From positions 1-55,498 of IMG/VR virus record IMGVR_UViG_3300042946_000772: DNA of 55,498 nt; one strand, written 5' to 3'. Position numbers and translations under genes: made by a program. The notes below the pieces were generated by a model. The model saw only the letters and a program-made list of their open reading frames with translations, was not told the DNA's origin and did no database searches. This stretch comes from a virus. Below are positions 1 through 8,315 of this stretch, in pieces. How positions within the stretch are numbered: position 1 is the stretch's first letter; every line of letters starts with the position of its first letter.

Positions 1-1140
1 CGCTTCAGCAAACGCATCAGCACCACCGCCCGCTCCGCCAAAGCCTTTCTTGAGATCCTCAAGAGCGTCGGCAAGCTCTTCCTCTGCTTCAATGATCGCG
101 CGCTGCGCGTCACGCCGCGCACGCTCCGCGTCGACAACAGCGTCCTGGTAATCACGGAATGCGTCAGCCTCGCGCTGCTTAGCGTCTGCCACGTCCTTGC
201 TCGCGTCGGCGAGAAGATCGGCGCCGGCGGACCCAGCCTGCGCAGCCTCCTCTTGTTCTTGACGCAGATCATTATTTCGGTCGATCGAGCGACGGTACTC
301 GAGCTCAGCCTCGCGAAACGCGAGCTCGGCTTCGCGCCGGGCAGCGCTGTCGACCGGGAGATCAGAAGCCGCTGCCAACTGTGTGCGCGCCTGCTCGAGC
401 CGCATCCCTGCGCGTTCTTGCGCGAGCGCGGCTTCCTCGACATCAAAGCCGAGCTGCTGCGTCATCTCAGCAGCTTCGCGTTGCGCGTCCTTTAGACGAT
501 CAACAGCGTCGGTAGTTTCTTCAATCGACTCCTGGTAGTCGCTCCAGGCGTCTTCAACCATTCGCGCCGCGCGCTCTTCGACCTCGGCCGCGTTTTCAAT
601 CGCGTCCGCGAGACGGCGGCGTGCATCCTCTACGCGCTTCGCTGCAGCCTCAGCGGCCTCAGCGCTACCGCCACCGCCGCCACCTCCACCGCCGGCGTTC
701 AATCCAGCAGAAATAGCAGCGCCTACGCCAATGAACGCTACCTTGAGAGCTATTGCGCCTTGGATAAGTGCAGAAAACACTCCAAGAAGGCTGAGTAGAG
801 CTGGCCCTGCCGCTGCTGCCTGAGCGCCAAGCGCAACAAGCCCACTGCCCAGCGCCGATATCGCGGCACCTGCACCGGCGAATGCCGGGCCAAGAACGTA
901 GCCCAGCGTGATGAGGCGACTTAGCGAGCGAAATGTGTTTCGCGCGTCGTTCTGGAATTGCCGGCCAAAAAGCCCGCCACCGCCGCCTCCACGCCGGAAT
1001 CCTTGCTGAAAACTGCGCCCTACACGGTTGCCCGCGTCGTTTCCAATTCGATCCGCGTCACGAAAGCCCTGCCGAATATCGTTCGGGACGCCGCGAGTAA
1101 TCGCGTGGACAATTACATAAGCGTCACCCACGACTGCCAT
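1..1140 (-). CDS. Tape measure protein, N-terminal part (gene runs off the left edge)
   Basis: The reading frame is open from an ATG at 1140 to the window edge, so only about the first 380 residues are present. The start follows AAAGGAGGTGAG at a usable distance. The N-terminus is followed by a Gly-rich stretch, an Ala/Gly/Leu-rich hydrophobic section around residues 80-130 that could contain membrane-seeking helices, a poly-Gly linker, and then a long Ala/Glu/Arg-rich coiled coil. This is the usual build of phage tape measure proteins, which set tail length and are ejected during infection. Its place directly after the frameshifted tail-assembly chaperones is the standard order. The C-terminal domains are not visible. 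Confidence 0.85.
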   Translation of the reverse strand, partial: MAVVGDAYVIVHAITRGVPNDIRQGFRDADRIGNDAGNRVGRSFQQGFRRGGGGGGLFGRQFQNDARNTFRSLSRLITLGYVLGPAFAGAGAAISALGSGLVALGAQAAAAGPALLSLLGVFSALIQGAIALKVAFIGVGAAISAGLNAGGGGGGGGGSAEAAEAAAKRVEDARRRLADAIENAAEVEERAARMVEDAWSDYQESIEETTDAVDRLKDAQREAAEMTQQLGFDVEEAALAQERAGMRLEQARTQLAAASDLPVDSAARREAELAFREAELEYRRSIDRNNDLRQEQEEAAQAGSAGADLLADASKDVADAKQREADAFRDYQDAVVDAERARRDAQRAIIEAEEELADALEDLKKGFGGAGGGADAFAEA

Positions 1141-1200
1141 AGACTCTACTCACCTCCTTTCCCGCTAGATCTATTCTTACCTGTTTTTAAGAACTGACTC

Positions 1201-1662
1201 CTACTTTAGAGGCGCGTCCAAGGCGCTTCCGAACGGCAACTTCGCGTCTGAGTCAAACGTTGACGCCGGAGTGAACGGCTTAACCGTCTTTGGCTTCGGG
1301 CTGAACGGGTCCGGAAGTGGCTCGATCTCAGTGTCTAGGTCGATGTCGTCCGGTACGCCGAAACGCCCGTCTGAGGGGTTCTTGTCCTTAGGCAGGGCAT
1401 AGCGGTAGGGGGTGTTATACAGCGCCGGATAGATACTTTCCCGGATAGCTGACTTTGAGCGCGCCGACTCTTCGCTGGGAGGAGTGTGGTCGGTCTCAAA
1501 CATGTAGTGGAGTACGTCCAGCATGTCAGATGCATCCATTTCTGCCAAGTTGAGACCGTTCATTTGCGCCCAACCATTCACGTAAGGCCAGAGATCTAAT
1601 CCCCAGGTGGCGAAGGATCGGGCTGCGTCGTAGGGCGCGTCGCGTACTGCTCCACCAACCAA
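1201..1662 (-). CDS. Tail assembly chaperone, downstream (T-type) frame
   Basis: This frame overlaps the end of the upstream chaperone gene and lies in the -1 frame relative to it. It is read as the C-terminal extension of that protein, as in the G/GT arrangement of lambda-like phages. The product part is Pro/Asp-rich at its end. There is an ATG at 1662 but I do not think it is the real start: the usual expression is by ribosomal slippage. A G-run (CCTGGGGATTAG, around 1602-1613) sits at the stop of the first frame and is the most obvious slip candidate, although it is not a textbook heptamer. The gene lies immediately before the tape measure gene. Confidence 0.7.
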   Translation of the reverse strand: MVGGAVRDAPYDAARSFATWGLDLWPYVNGWAQMNGLNLAEMDASDMLDVLHYMFETDHTPPSEESARSKSAIRESIYPALYNTPYRYALPKDKNPSDGRFGVPDDIDLDTEIEPLPDPFSPKPKTVKPFTPASTFDSDAKLPFGSALDAPLK

Positions 1663-1946
1663 CCCGTGATCTCGCCAAGCGTCTCGACCGAGACGATGCG
1701 ATCTGGGTCATCAAGAAGAGCTTCAAAGCGCGCGTAGTCTTCAGAAACGATCACGTAGTTGAAGAACTTAGTGACAGTTTCAGCAGCAGCACTTGGGTCA
1801 TCGTCGTCTGTGCCGGCCACTAGACTAAGCAGGAACTTACCCTGAATGGCCGGACGGCAGGAGAAAGTCTCGCCGTGAAGAGCGAACTGCAAAGGCTCGG
1901 CGCTTGCCTCGCCGCCGCTGCCAAAATCCTTGAATCGAGTAGTCAT
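1596..1946 (-). CDS. Tail assembly chaperone, upstream (G-type) frame
   Basis: This 116-aa protein starts at the ATG at 1946. Size, position two genes before the tape measure and overlap with a second frame all match the first tail assembly chaperone of siphophages. It would bind the tape measure protein and help polymerise the tail tube. The N-terminal half contains a beta-rich segment (residues 20-45) and the rest is helical. The protein ends in a Pro/Asp-rich tail at a TAG. The identification rests on context and the two-frame arrangement, since I see no diagnostic motif. Confidence 0.7.
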   Translation of the reverse strand: MTTRFKDFGSGGEASAEPLQFALHGETFSCRPAIQGKFLLSLVAGTDDDDPSAAAETVTKFFNYVIVSEDYARFEALLDDPDRIVSVETLGEITGWLVEQYATRPTTQPDPSPPGD

Positions 1947-2008
1947 GCGGTAAATTCCTCCGTCTTTATCGTGGTGTCTTAGCTACTGAGCTATTCAGCA
2001 ACATGGGT

Positions 2009-2389
2009 CTACAGTATCAAACGAAGAGCGTCCGTGAGGTAGTGATTGGCGCGTGTCCCCGGGTGAGACACTGACCTGGTGTAAACGATTCGCCCTCCGG
2101 CGGCGAACCGTAGGTGTTGGCCTTTGCCGACGATCTGATGCGGACGAGTGCCTTCGTGGTGAAGCAGAGCGTAGCCTAGCGGCGAGCCGATCTTGAGCTC
2201 TTGCCCTGGGCCACGGCGATAGTGCCGCATATGTATCGAGTTCATCAATCTGCCAGAGCGCCTACCTACGCGCGCCTTTGCAGCCATGACAATTAACTGA
2301 CCGCGACGGCGAAGCCAGCGGCCGACCGCTCCAGGGGGCTCGTTCAAGAAAAAATCGAGCTCCGCGGCGCGCAAGCGGACAATTGCCAT
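2009..2389 (-). CDS. Tail completion / neck protein, HK97 gp10-like
   Basis: This 126-aa basic protein starts at ATG 2389, which overlaps the stop of the upstream gene as TAATG. It reads through Arg-rich helices and then a segment around residues 60-90 with 'GxxLGYALLHHEGTRPH', resembling the gp10/neck family (Y-A-x-x-x-E-x-G-T). Such proteins sit at the head-tail joint and stop or complete the tail. It lies between the putative tail terminator gene and the tail chaperones. The assignment is a family-level inference. Confidence 0.6.
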   Translation of the reverse strand: MAIVRLRAAELDFFLNEPPGAVGRWLRRRGQLIVMAAKARVGRRSGRLMNSIHMRHYRRGPGQELKIGSPLGYALLHHEGTRPHQIVGKGQHLRFAAGGRIVYTRSVSHPGTRANHYLTDALRLIL

Positions 2390-2892
2390 TACGGGACGCC
2401 GAGCGTGAGCTGCATGTTGACTACCTGAAAACCGCCCTCGGGCACGGGAGCCTCGACCGTCGAGATCACTCCCAGGCCGAACCCTGTGTCGTCCCAGCCG
2501 TCCAGGTCGGCCGCGATCTGCATAAGTGTCCACGCGTCAACCGCGCTGATCTGCGCGCCTTCTTGGATCTTTTCTGCCGCAGGCGCTTTGCCGTTGTTGC
2601 CAACTACGGGAATGCTCCGTGCGATGGACACCTGTAGTACCGCACTGCGTGGAGAATTGCACCGCTGAGGGCGCGAGGCTTCGTCTCCGGGCGGTCCGAG
2701 GTACATCTGAATGAAGGCGACCACTAGCTGTTCACAGTCAATCGACGGCGTCCCCATGGCCCAATAGCGCCGAGAAGGCAAAGGCACGTTGTAAGACTCA
2801 AAACCTGCCACAGCGCGCTCGAGCACCCCGTCCATAAGCTGAGCGAGGTTGATTGCGTCTGGGTGAACGTCGGCGATAGGAGTAATAGGCAT
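2389..2892 (-). CDS. Putative tail terminator / minor head-tail protein
   Basis: This 167-aa protein starts at ATG 2892. It has a helical N-terminus, a central Gly/Pro-rich region and a C-terminus rich in beta-strand residues ending in 'QLTLGVP'. It contains two Cys residues that form no obvious metal site. Position and size fit a tail terminator or a tail-to-head joining protein. The stop overlaps the next start (TAATG), so the two are probably translationally coupled. No conserved catalytic motif is visible. Confidence 0.45.
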   Translation of the reverse strand: MPITPIADVHPDAINLAQLMDGVLERAVAGFESYNVPLPSRRYWAMGTPSIDCEQLVVAFIQMYLGPPGDEASRPQRCNSPRSAVLQVSIARSIPVVGNNGKAPAAEKIQEGAQISAVDAWTLMQIAADLDGWDDTGFGLGVISTVEAPVPEGGFQVVNMQLTLGVP

Positions 2893-2897
2893 GTGGG

Positions 2898-3089
2898 CTA
2901 CGCTTCGGTATTAGAGGGCTTCTGAGCGCTTTTAGCCGTCTTGCGGCTAGTACGGCTGGCAGCAGGCTTTGAGTCCGTCTCGACGGTCTGAGCGGCCTCA
3001 GTTTCAGCGGTAGAAGGCTTTGGAGCAGCCTTTTTGGCCTTCTTTTGATAGCCAGGCATGTCTTCGGGCCTAAAGTTCGTGATAATCAT
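2898..3089 (-). CDS. Small Lys/Ala-rich structural-region protein
   Basis: This 63-aa protein begins with about 12 ordered-looking residues and continues as a low-complexity tail of Lys, Ala, Ser and Thr. It is likely disordered. It sits between the head-tail connector gene and the putative tail terminator, so it may be a minor connector or decoration peptide. I do not recognise its family. Confidence 0.6.
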   Translation of the reverse strand: MIITNFRPEDMPGYQKKAKKAAPKPSTAETEAAQTVETDSKPAASRTSRKTAKSAQKPSNTEA

Positions 3090-3119
3090 CTTGTCACTCC
3101 TTCTTCCGACGGTCGCACG

Positions 3120-4262
3120 CTACTGAAGCGTGTTTCCAATCGTATACGCGTTGATGACGCTAGAAGCAAGACTGATGCGAACATTTCCAGACGTTACGCG
3201 AACGGTCTCGGGTACTTCAGGATCTTCAACAGAAGGCCGCGTGGCGTACAAATCATACTGACCAATGTCGACCATTCCAAGAATACGAAGAGCATCGGCG
3301 TAGCCTGCCGACAACTTGACAAGAGCCTCAGCCTCATCAAAAACCGCTCCGCCAGGAACAGTAAAGCTCTTGCTTCCCGAGTAGTTCATGATGTCAAGCG
3401 AAAGCTCCCAGCCGATCTCTTCGTCAAGCCACTCTGCATTGAGATAGTCTAGAGTCAAGTCAACTGATCCGCCGTCCGGTGTCACTACTAGATCGCCAGG
3501 CCCTTCGCCATACAGAGCCGGCTTAGACACAGAGCGCCTGGCGCGAGGCATGTCAGGAGAAAAGACTCGCGACTTAGCACGGGCACGGTCCGGGTTCACA
3601 GACTTAAGAAAAAGGTCGACCGCGTACAGGCCGGTACGCATATCATCAACAAAGTCTTGATTGTCAAGCAGAGTAAACGACACGCCCTGGCGCGAGATTG
3701 TCGTAACGCGCTCTGGAAGAGCGCAGTCGTCGCCAGCCCAGAGCTTGGCAAACTCGAGGGCCAGAATACGCGCGGCAGCTCGCCCCGCGGCAGGCGGGTA
3801 GGCTCCGTACGTGTATGTGACCTCAACGTTACACGGAGTCCAGGGGATGCCGGCCGCGGCTTGAATTGTTGAATGATCTACGAGGTAGTATTTGCTGGGG
3901 TCGATAACCCCGCCAGACCGGTTACGCACCGTGTGAATCTTGACGACGGGGCGGCCGCGTAGGCGAATACGGGACATCGGTGACAATCCGTCAGAAGTGA
4001 TTTCGGCATAGTTGTCGAACTCCTCCGAAGGAATATTGTAGATATCTCGATCAAGCAAGACAGGGTTATATGTCTTGGACGAGGCGCCTAGGCGATAAGA
4101 CTTCGCAGCGCATACGTAGCGCTCAGTCACCGTCGCGATTCCCCCAAACTTGCGCCCCGACAGAGACCACAGAATCTGCGAAGCTGCCTTGCACGCGTCA
4201 TAGGAGTAATCCGACTCGGCATAGTCGCCGAGCTCGTCTGACGTCACCCAGAGATTTGTCAT
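3120..4262 (-). CDS. Head-to-tail connector (adaptor) protein
   Basis: This 380-aa protein starts at ATG 4262. The first 200 residues look like a head-completion adaptor: an N-terminal helix with 'DACKAASQILWSLSGRKFGG', a beta section ending in 'VEVTYTYGAYPPAAGRAAARILALEFAKL', and a helix rich in Ala. This pattern is common in actinophage gp6-like adaptors that dock under the portal. The C-terminal 130 residues are a second, beta-rich part with acidic patches that may be a separate domain. It follows the major tail gene and precedes the small tail genes. Confidence 0.65.
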   Translation of the reverse strand: MTNLWVTSDELGDYAESDYSYDACKAASQILWSLSGRKFGGIATVTERYVCAAKSYRLGASSKTYNPVLLDRDIYNIPSEEFDNYAEITSDGLSPMSRIRLRGRPVVKIHTVRNRSGGVIDPSKYYLVDHSTIQAAAGIPWTPCNVEVTYTYGAYPPAAGRAAARILALEFAKLWAGDDCALPERVTTISRQGVSFTLLDNQDFVDDMRTGLYAVDLFLKSVNPDRARAKSRVFSPDMPRARRSVSKPALYGEGPGDLVVTPDGGSVDLTLDYLNAEWLDEEIGWELSLDIMNYSGSKSFTVPGGAVFDEAEALVKLSAGYADALRILGMVDIGQYDLYATRPSVEDPEVPETVRVTSGNVRISLASSVINAYTIGNTLQ

Positions 4263-4353
4263 CGAAGACCTCGCTGCTAAAGGCGGCTAATACGCGAAAC
4301 GGGCGACGCGCTTGTGTTGTAGTAACACGTCAGCGCGCCGCCCGTCAAGCGCA

Positions 4354-5172
4354 CTAGGCTGTCGGGTCCTCCGTCGACGCGATGATGAAGTCGATCGCGT
4401 TGTCGGGGTTGTACTCCTCGCTGCCAGGGACGTTGTAAGCCGTGGTCGAACCCTGCGATGAGAAGTCGGTAACTGCGGTGTAATCGCCGTCCTCGTCGTC
4501 CCAGGTGTAGAAGCCCTTCAAGCCGCTGCCGGGGGCCCACTGAGAGCGAGCGTATGAGTACGGACGCTCTGCCGCTACTGGGAACTCCCAGCGCCCGTCG
4601 GGTCCAGCGCCGAACGTCGCATTACCAAGGCCGTAGCCCTCGAACGTGTTGGCGAGCAGGCCGTTCTCGATCACGCGATCGCCAGACTGGCGAAGCTTCG
4701 CGAACGGGAACACCCAGTGGAAGAACGGGAGGGTAGCAGCACGGCGGCCCTCCTTGATCGCGTACGACCAAACCTCGAGCGCCACACCATTGCCGGCGGG
4801 ATCGTCACCGACCGCAGGGGCGGCCCAGCCGATGCTGCTGCGGCTCGGCGCGCCAAACGTGCCGAGATTCTTGCGAAGCAGCAGACCGCCTGAGATCAGA
4901 GCGGTGAGCTCGGGATCGGGCTCGCAGATTGCGAGCTCCATGGTGATACGCTTTAGAGTATCGGGGGACTTGTAGGTGACGCACACTGTTCCGTCCGCAG
5001 ACTTCTCAGTGATCTCGTCGCCTTCCTCGTACTCGGGCGTGAACGACACGCGCATAAACGCAGAGGTCGTGTAGCTGTCACCAGCATTGTTAAGCAAGTT
5101 TCCATCGGCGTCCAGTCGAGTTACTCGAATCGACACGCCCTGGATACTCGCGGCGTAATCTTGAGTAGCCAT
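4354..5172 (-). CDS. Major tail (tube) protein
   Basis: This 272-aa protein starts at ATG 5172 after a TTAGGAGAAAG ribosome site. It has the profile of actinophage tail tube proteins: an N-terminal strand with 'VSIRVTRLDADGN', a segment 'SFTPEYEEGDEITEKSADG' and 'TYKSPDTLKRITMELAICEP', then a Gly-rich beta sandwich. The protein is acidic and has no signal sequence. It would polymerise into the tail tube. Its place between the capsid genes and the connector gene is a little unusual but is seen in some actinophages. I rate the assignment as likely. Confidence 0.65.
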   Translation of the reverse strand: MATQDYAASIQGVSIRVTRLDADGNLLNNAGDSYTTSAFMRVSFTPEYEEGDEITEKSADGTVCVTYKSPDTLKRITMELAICEPDPELTALISGGLLLRKNLGTFGAPSRSSIGWAAPAVGDDPAGNGVALEVWSYAIKEGRRAATLPFFHWVFPFAKLRQSGDRVIENGLLANTFEGYGLGNATFGAGPDGRWEFPVAAERPYSYARSQWAPGSGLKGFYTWDDEDGDYTAVTDFSSQGSTTAYNVPGSEEYNPDNAIDFIIASTEDPTA

Positions 5173-5213
5173 ACCAGCTTTCTCCTAATTTAGTTACTCG
5201 TGGCTGCCGTGGA

Positions 5214-6077
5214 TTAAGCCGTCAGATCAACTCTGACAGCGAAGTGGCATGATGGGTCAAAGTACGCCGCAGCCGGGCGAACCGCCTTGATGCGCATGTC
5301 GTTGATTGCCACGTCGGCACCCTGAGCAAGATTCTCATTCATAAGCTCAGGCTTACCAAGGTGGACGTCTACAGGTCCTGTGCCGTACATCCACTTGTTA
5401 GTCAGGGTCGCTGCGGTGTGCTGTACGTCGATCGGGCCGTCTCCGGAGTATCCGGATCCAACCACGACTGGGGTACCAAGCATTGTGGTCAGCTTATCGT
5501 CTGATCGGTACAAGTGCTCAGACCCAAGCGCCGAAGCAACGTCCCTGGTTACGTGGATAACGCCACCGGCTCCAGATGGAGAATCAGCGAGCGCGCCTTC
5601 AAGATACGCAAGAGCCCGTGCTGCTGATGCTGCCGAAGTGCCGTTGACTAGCGACGCGGCGTCCTCCTTGCGGAGATACGCGTTGCTGTTTGTGGCTTCT
5701 TGGGCGGCAACGCCAGACCAAAGCTCGAACTCAACTGCCTTCTGCGTCGCCGCTTCAAGCTGCGTGAGAACCCGCCTTAACCGGTCCTCGCCCGTGATAC
5801 TGAAGATCGAGCGAAAATCCTCGACCTCGATGCCGAACGGAACATACTCGCGAAAGCGAACATCTCCATCGGCGTCATAGATTTCTCCGTTAGTAGCCTC
5901 GACGTCTTCGAGGGTGAGCAGGGAGAGGGTCATCTGCGAGTCGAACTCGTATGAAAACCCTCGCACCCAGCGCTCGTCATACTCGCGTGCCGTGTGCTTC
6001 ATCACACGCGCGACGCTCAGAAGCCCAAAGGGGGCGGGTTCCAATTCAGGAGCAGGGTACACTCCACGAAACACCAT
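5214..6077 (-). CDS. Second capsid-type protein (HK97-like; possibly pentamer or minor capsid)
   Basis: This 287-aa protein starts at ATG 6077, directly after the major capsid gene. It has an N-terminal arm, then a long helix-rich segment around residues 95-125, a central domain with 'GVIHVTRDVASALG' and 'GTPVVVGSGYSG', and a terminal beta region. The 'vh.t...a.......tplgtpVvvgsgY' pattern is seen in actinophage capsid-like proteins, so I read it as a second HK97-fold shell protein. It could form vertices or be an internal minor head protein. The alternative is a decoration protein. Confidence 0.5.
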   Translation of the reverse strand: MVFRGVYPAPELEPAPFGLLSVARVMKHTAREYDERWVRGFSYEFDSQMTLSLLTLEDVEATNGEIYDADGDVRFREYVPFGIEVEDFRSIFSITGEDRLRRVLTQLEAATQKAVEFELWSGVAAQEATNSNAYLRKEDAASLVNGTSAASAARALAYLEGALADSPSGAGGVIHVTRDVASALGSEHLYRSDDKLTTMLGTPVVVGSGYSGDGPIDVQHTAATLTNKWMYGTGPVDVHLGKPELMNENLAQGADVAINDMRIKAVRPAAAYFDPSCHFAVRVDLTA

Positions 6078-6141
6078 TTGATTCTCCTCCAGGTCCTGAG
6101 CGTCGCGCCGTGTGACTATGGCTTGCTATTCGCGATTCGGC

Positions 6142-8187
6142 TTAGTACTCGATAGCCGCTGCGGTCGCGCCACCGGTCGTGTCGCGGAGAGCCGCGGCAA
6201 CGCCGTTGATGCTAATCGTCGAGGTAACCTTGAGGCCCTCAACGCCGACCTTGGCAACGCCCTCGAAGGTCTCAACGAACATCTTGTAGTCGTTGGTGCC
6301 AACGAGGCTGGAGTCGCGGATGATACCGAGATCCAGGGTGCCGCCGTCGAGGAACAGGAACGTGCCCTCGGCGAACAGGTACCACGTGAATGAATCAGCG
6401 AACTCGTTGAGCGCGCCGGTGCCCTGGGCACCGTACACGTTCTGATCGAGCGAGTACGAAGCAACCACGCCGCGGGCGTTGAGGTAACCATCAACCTCGC
6501 CGTAAGCGTTGAGCAGGTTGTCACCGGGCATCGACAGCGCGAGGTCAGCAACCATCGCGTCCTTCACCCACGACGGGGCGATGAGACGGAGGGGAGCGTC
6601 GGCCTCGAGACGGTGACGCGAACGGTAGGCAACAGCGGCGCGAGCAACCTGCACGAGGAAGTCGCGGCCGAAGCCGATGAGCGACGTCGTCGTGACGGCG
6701 GTGCTAGCATCGCCAATCTTGCTGAGGATGTACTGCTCTGCCTCGCGGGCATGCTGGATCAGACCGAGCTCGTTGTGACGAGCGATCAGCTCCGGGTATG
6801 CCCGAGTGGCGAGGTTGCCGAACTGCATCTGCAGCGTAACGGCATCGGTAGCAACCGTGGTCTCAGAAGCCGCGGTCACCGTGAGGCTCGCCTTGGTTGC
6901 GGGATCCGGCGTGTTGTCCGCGTCGTTGGCTGCCGTCCACACGCCGACAGCGTTGGCGTAGTCGGTCAGAACCGGCGGGGTCACGAAACGGATGCCACCA
7001 CGATCGGCCTGGAAGCGCGGGAGCGCGTCACGAACCGGACGAGAGGTGGTGCCGATGCCGAAGATCTCGTAACGGTTGACAAACGGGGCCTGATGACCGC
7101 CGGCGGCGACCAGCGCCTCGGGGCCGACCACGTTCTGAATCTTCGACCAGTTCTCCTCGGGATCCGAGGTGAGGACGCGGTCCTCAGGGAACTGAGTGGT
7201 GACGCTAGCAACAATGTGCTGCTCACCGTCGCCGCCGTTGACACGGCGGAGTGCGTGAAGTCGCTTGGACATTGCCTCTGCGACATCGGTCATGTTGTTG
7301 AGGGGGCTGCCGGCCGTGTAACCCGGAATATCAGCGCCCGCCGTGATAGCCACGGGAGCGGCGGTGGTCCGGGAAGTCGGACGACGGTCAGCCGGAACCT
7401 CGATCTCGAGGCTGTCGCCCTCGTGGGCTGCGGCAGTCACTGGTGCCTCCGGGTTCTCTTGCGTTGTGGTGGACTCTTCAGTTGTTGAAAGCTCAGCGAT
7501 TGCTTCGCTCTCAGTTGATGCCTCGGACGCCTCGGGCGCATCGGCAGCAGTGTCAGTAGTGGTCTCCTCGCTGGCGGCCAGTTCGGCCTCAACGGGAGTC
7601 TCCTCTACAGTGGTCTCCTCAGATGCAGCCTCGGCTGCCTCCTCGACGACCACGGAAGCCTCGGCAACAGCCTCGGCCTCGGTATCAACGGCAGCCTCGG
7701 CCACCGTCTCGGTCTCGACTGCAGCCTCGGCGACCGTCTCGGTCTCCGCTGCAGCGGTCTCAGTTGCATCGGTCGAAAGCTCGGAAGCCTCGTCCGCAGT
7801 TGTCGACGCCTCGGTCATCGGCTTCTTCGACTCCTCCTCGTCCATGGGAGCGGGAGCCGGCGCGGGCGCCTCGTCCTCGTCCTCGTCCATGTCCTCGGAA
7901 GCGTCGACAGAGTCGCCGTCCTCGGTCTCGGCGCCCTCGCCCTTAACGCGCATTGCAGCCTCAGCAGCTCGGTTAGCGAGCTCCTGGCCAGCAATCTCAC
8001 GGCGCTTGACTTCACCGCGCACGGTGTCAAGCATATCGGCGAGCGACGTCATCGCGTCGACTGTCTGCGGAGTAGGATCCTCCTTCTCGACCGTCTCGAA
8101 TTCGCTGATGATAGCACTCTGGAGCTCAGCGAGCTGATCCTCGCCAAGCTCGGAGAGCTGATCCAGCATCTCCTTGATACGGTCCAC
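6142..8187 (-). CDS. Major capsid protein fused to N-terminal scaffold
   Basis: This 681-aa protein starts at GTG 8187 after GGAGGGACA. Residues 1-80 are helical and scaffold-like. Residues about 90-260 are a very acidic low-complexity tract of Glu, Ala, Thr and Val with imperfect repeats of the type 'ETVAEAAV'. Residues about 290-681 are an HK97-fold-like capsid domain with an N-arm, a spine helix ('YPELIARHNELGLIQHAREAEQYIL') and an A-domain ending. Scaffold fused to capsid is known in actinophages; the scaffold would be cut away by the protease encoded just upstream. The size of the acidic tract is unusual. Confidence 0.8.
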   Translation of the reverse strand: MDRIKEMLDQLSELGEDQLAELQSAIISEFETVEKEDPTPQTVDAMTSLADMLDTVRGEVKRREIAGQELANRAAEAAMRVKGEGAETEDGDSVDASEDMDEDEDEAPAPAPAPMDEEESKKPMTEASTTADEASELSTDATETAAAETETVAEAAVETETVAEAAVDTEAEAVAEASVVVEEAAEAASEETTVEETPVEAELAASEETTTDTAADAPEASEASTESEAIAELSTTEESTTTQENPEAPVTAAAHEGDSLEIEVPADRRPTSRTTAAPVAITAGADIPGYTAGSPLNNMTDVAEAMSKRLHALRRVNGGDGEQHIVASVTTQFPEDRVLTSDPEENWSKIQNVVGPEALVAAGGHQAPFVNRYEIFGIGTTSRPVRDALPRFQADRGGIRFVTPPVLTDYANAVGVWTAANDADNTPDPATKASLTVTAASETTVATDAVTLQMQFGNLATRAYPELIARHNELGLIQHAREAEQYILSKIGDASTAVTTTSLIGFGRDFLVQVARAAVAYRSRHRLEADAPLRLIAPSWVKDAMVADLALSMPGDNLLNAYGEVDGYLNARGVVASYSLDQNVYGAQGTGALNEFADSFTWYLFAEGTFLFLDGGTLDLGIIRDSSLVGTNDYKMFVETFEGVAKVGVEGLKVTSTISINGVAAALRDTTGGATAAAIEY

Positions 8188-8315
8188 TGTCCCTCCTCCG
8201 GGCCAGTCATGACGAACGAGACATGATTCGTTCGTCTCGCTTATCAGTCAAGGCTGAGGGACTTCAACGCATTCGCGCGGAGGCACTCCACCCAGGACTG
8301 AATATTACATGGTTT

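Noticed and set aside
6613-8137. Long plus-strand frames of 264-291 codons opposite the capsid gene
   Set aside because: They are shadows of the high-GC, repetitive capsid/scaffold gene. They lack promoters and ribosome sites and contain Ser/Ala runs mirrored from the minus frame.
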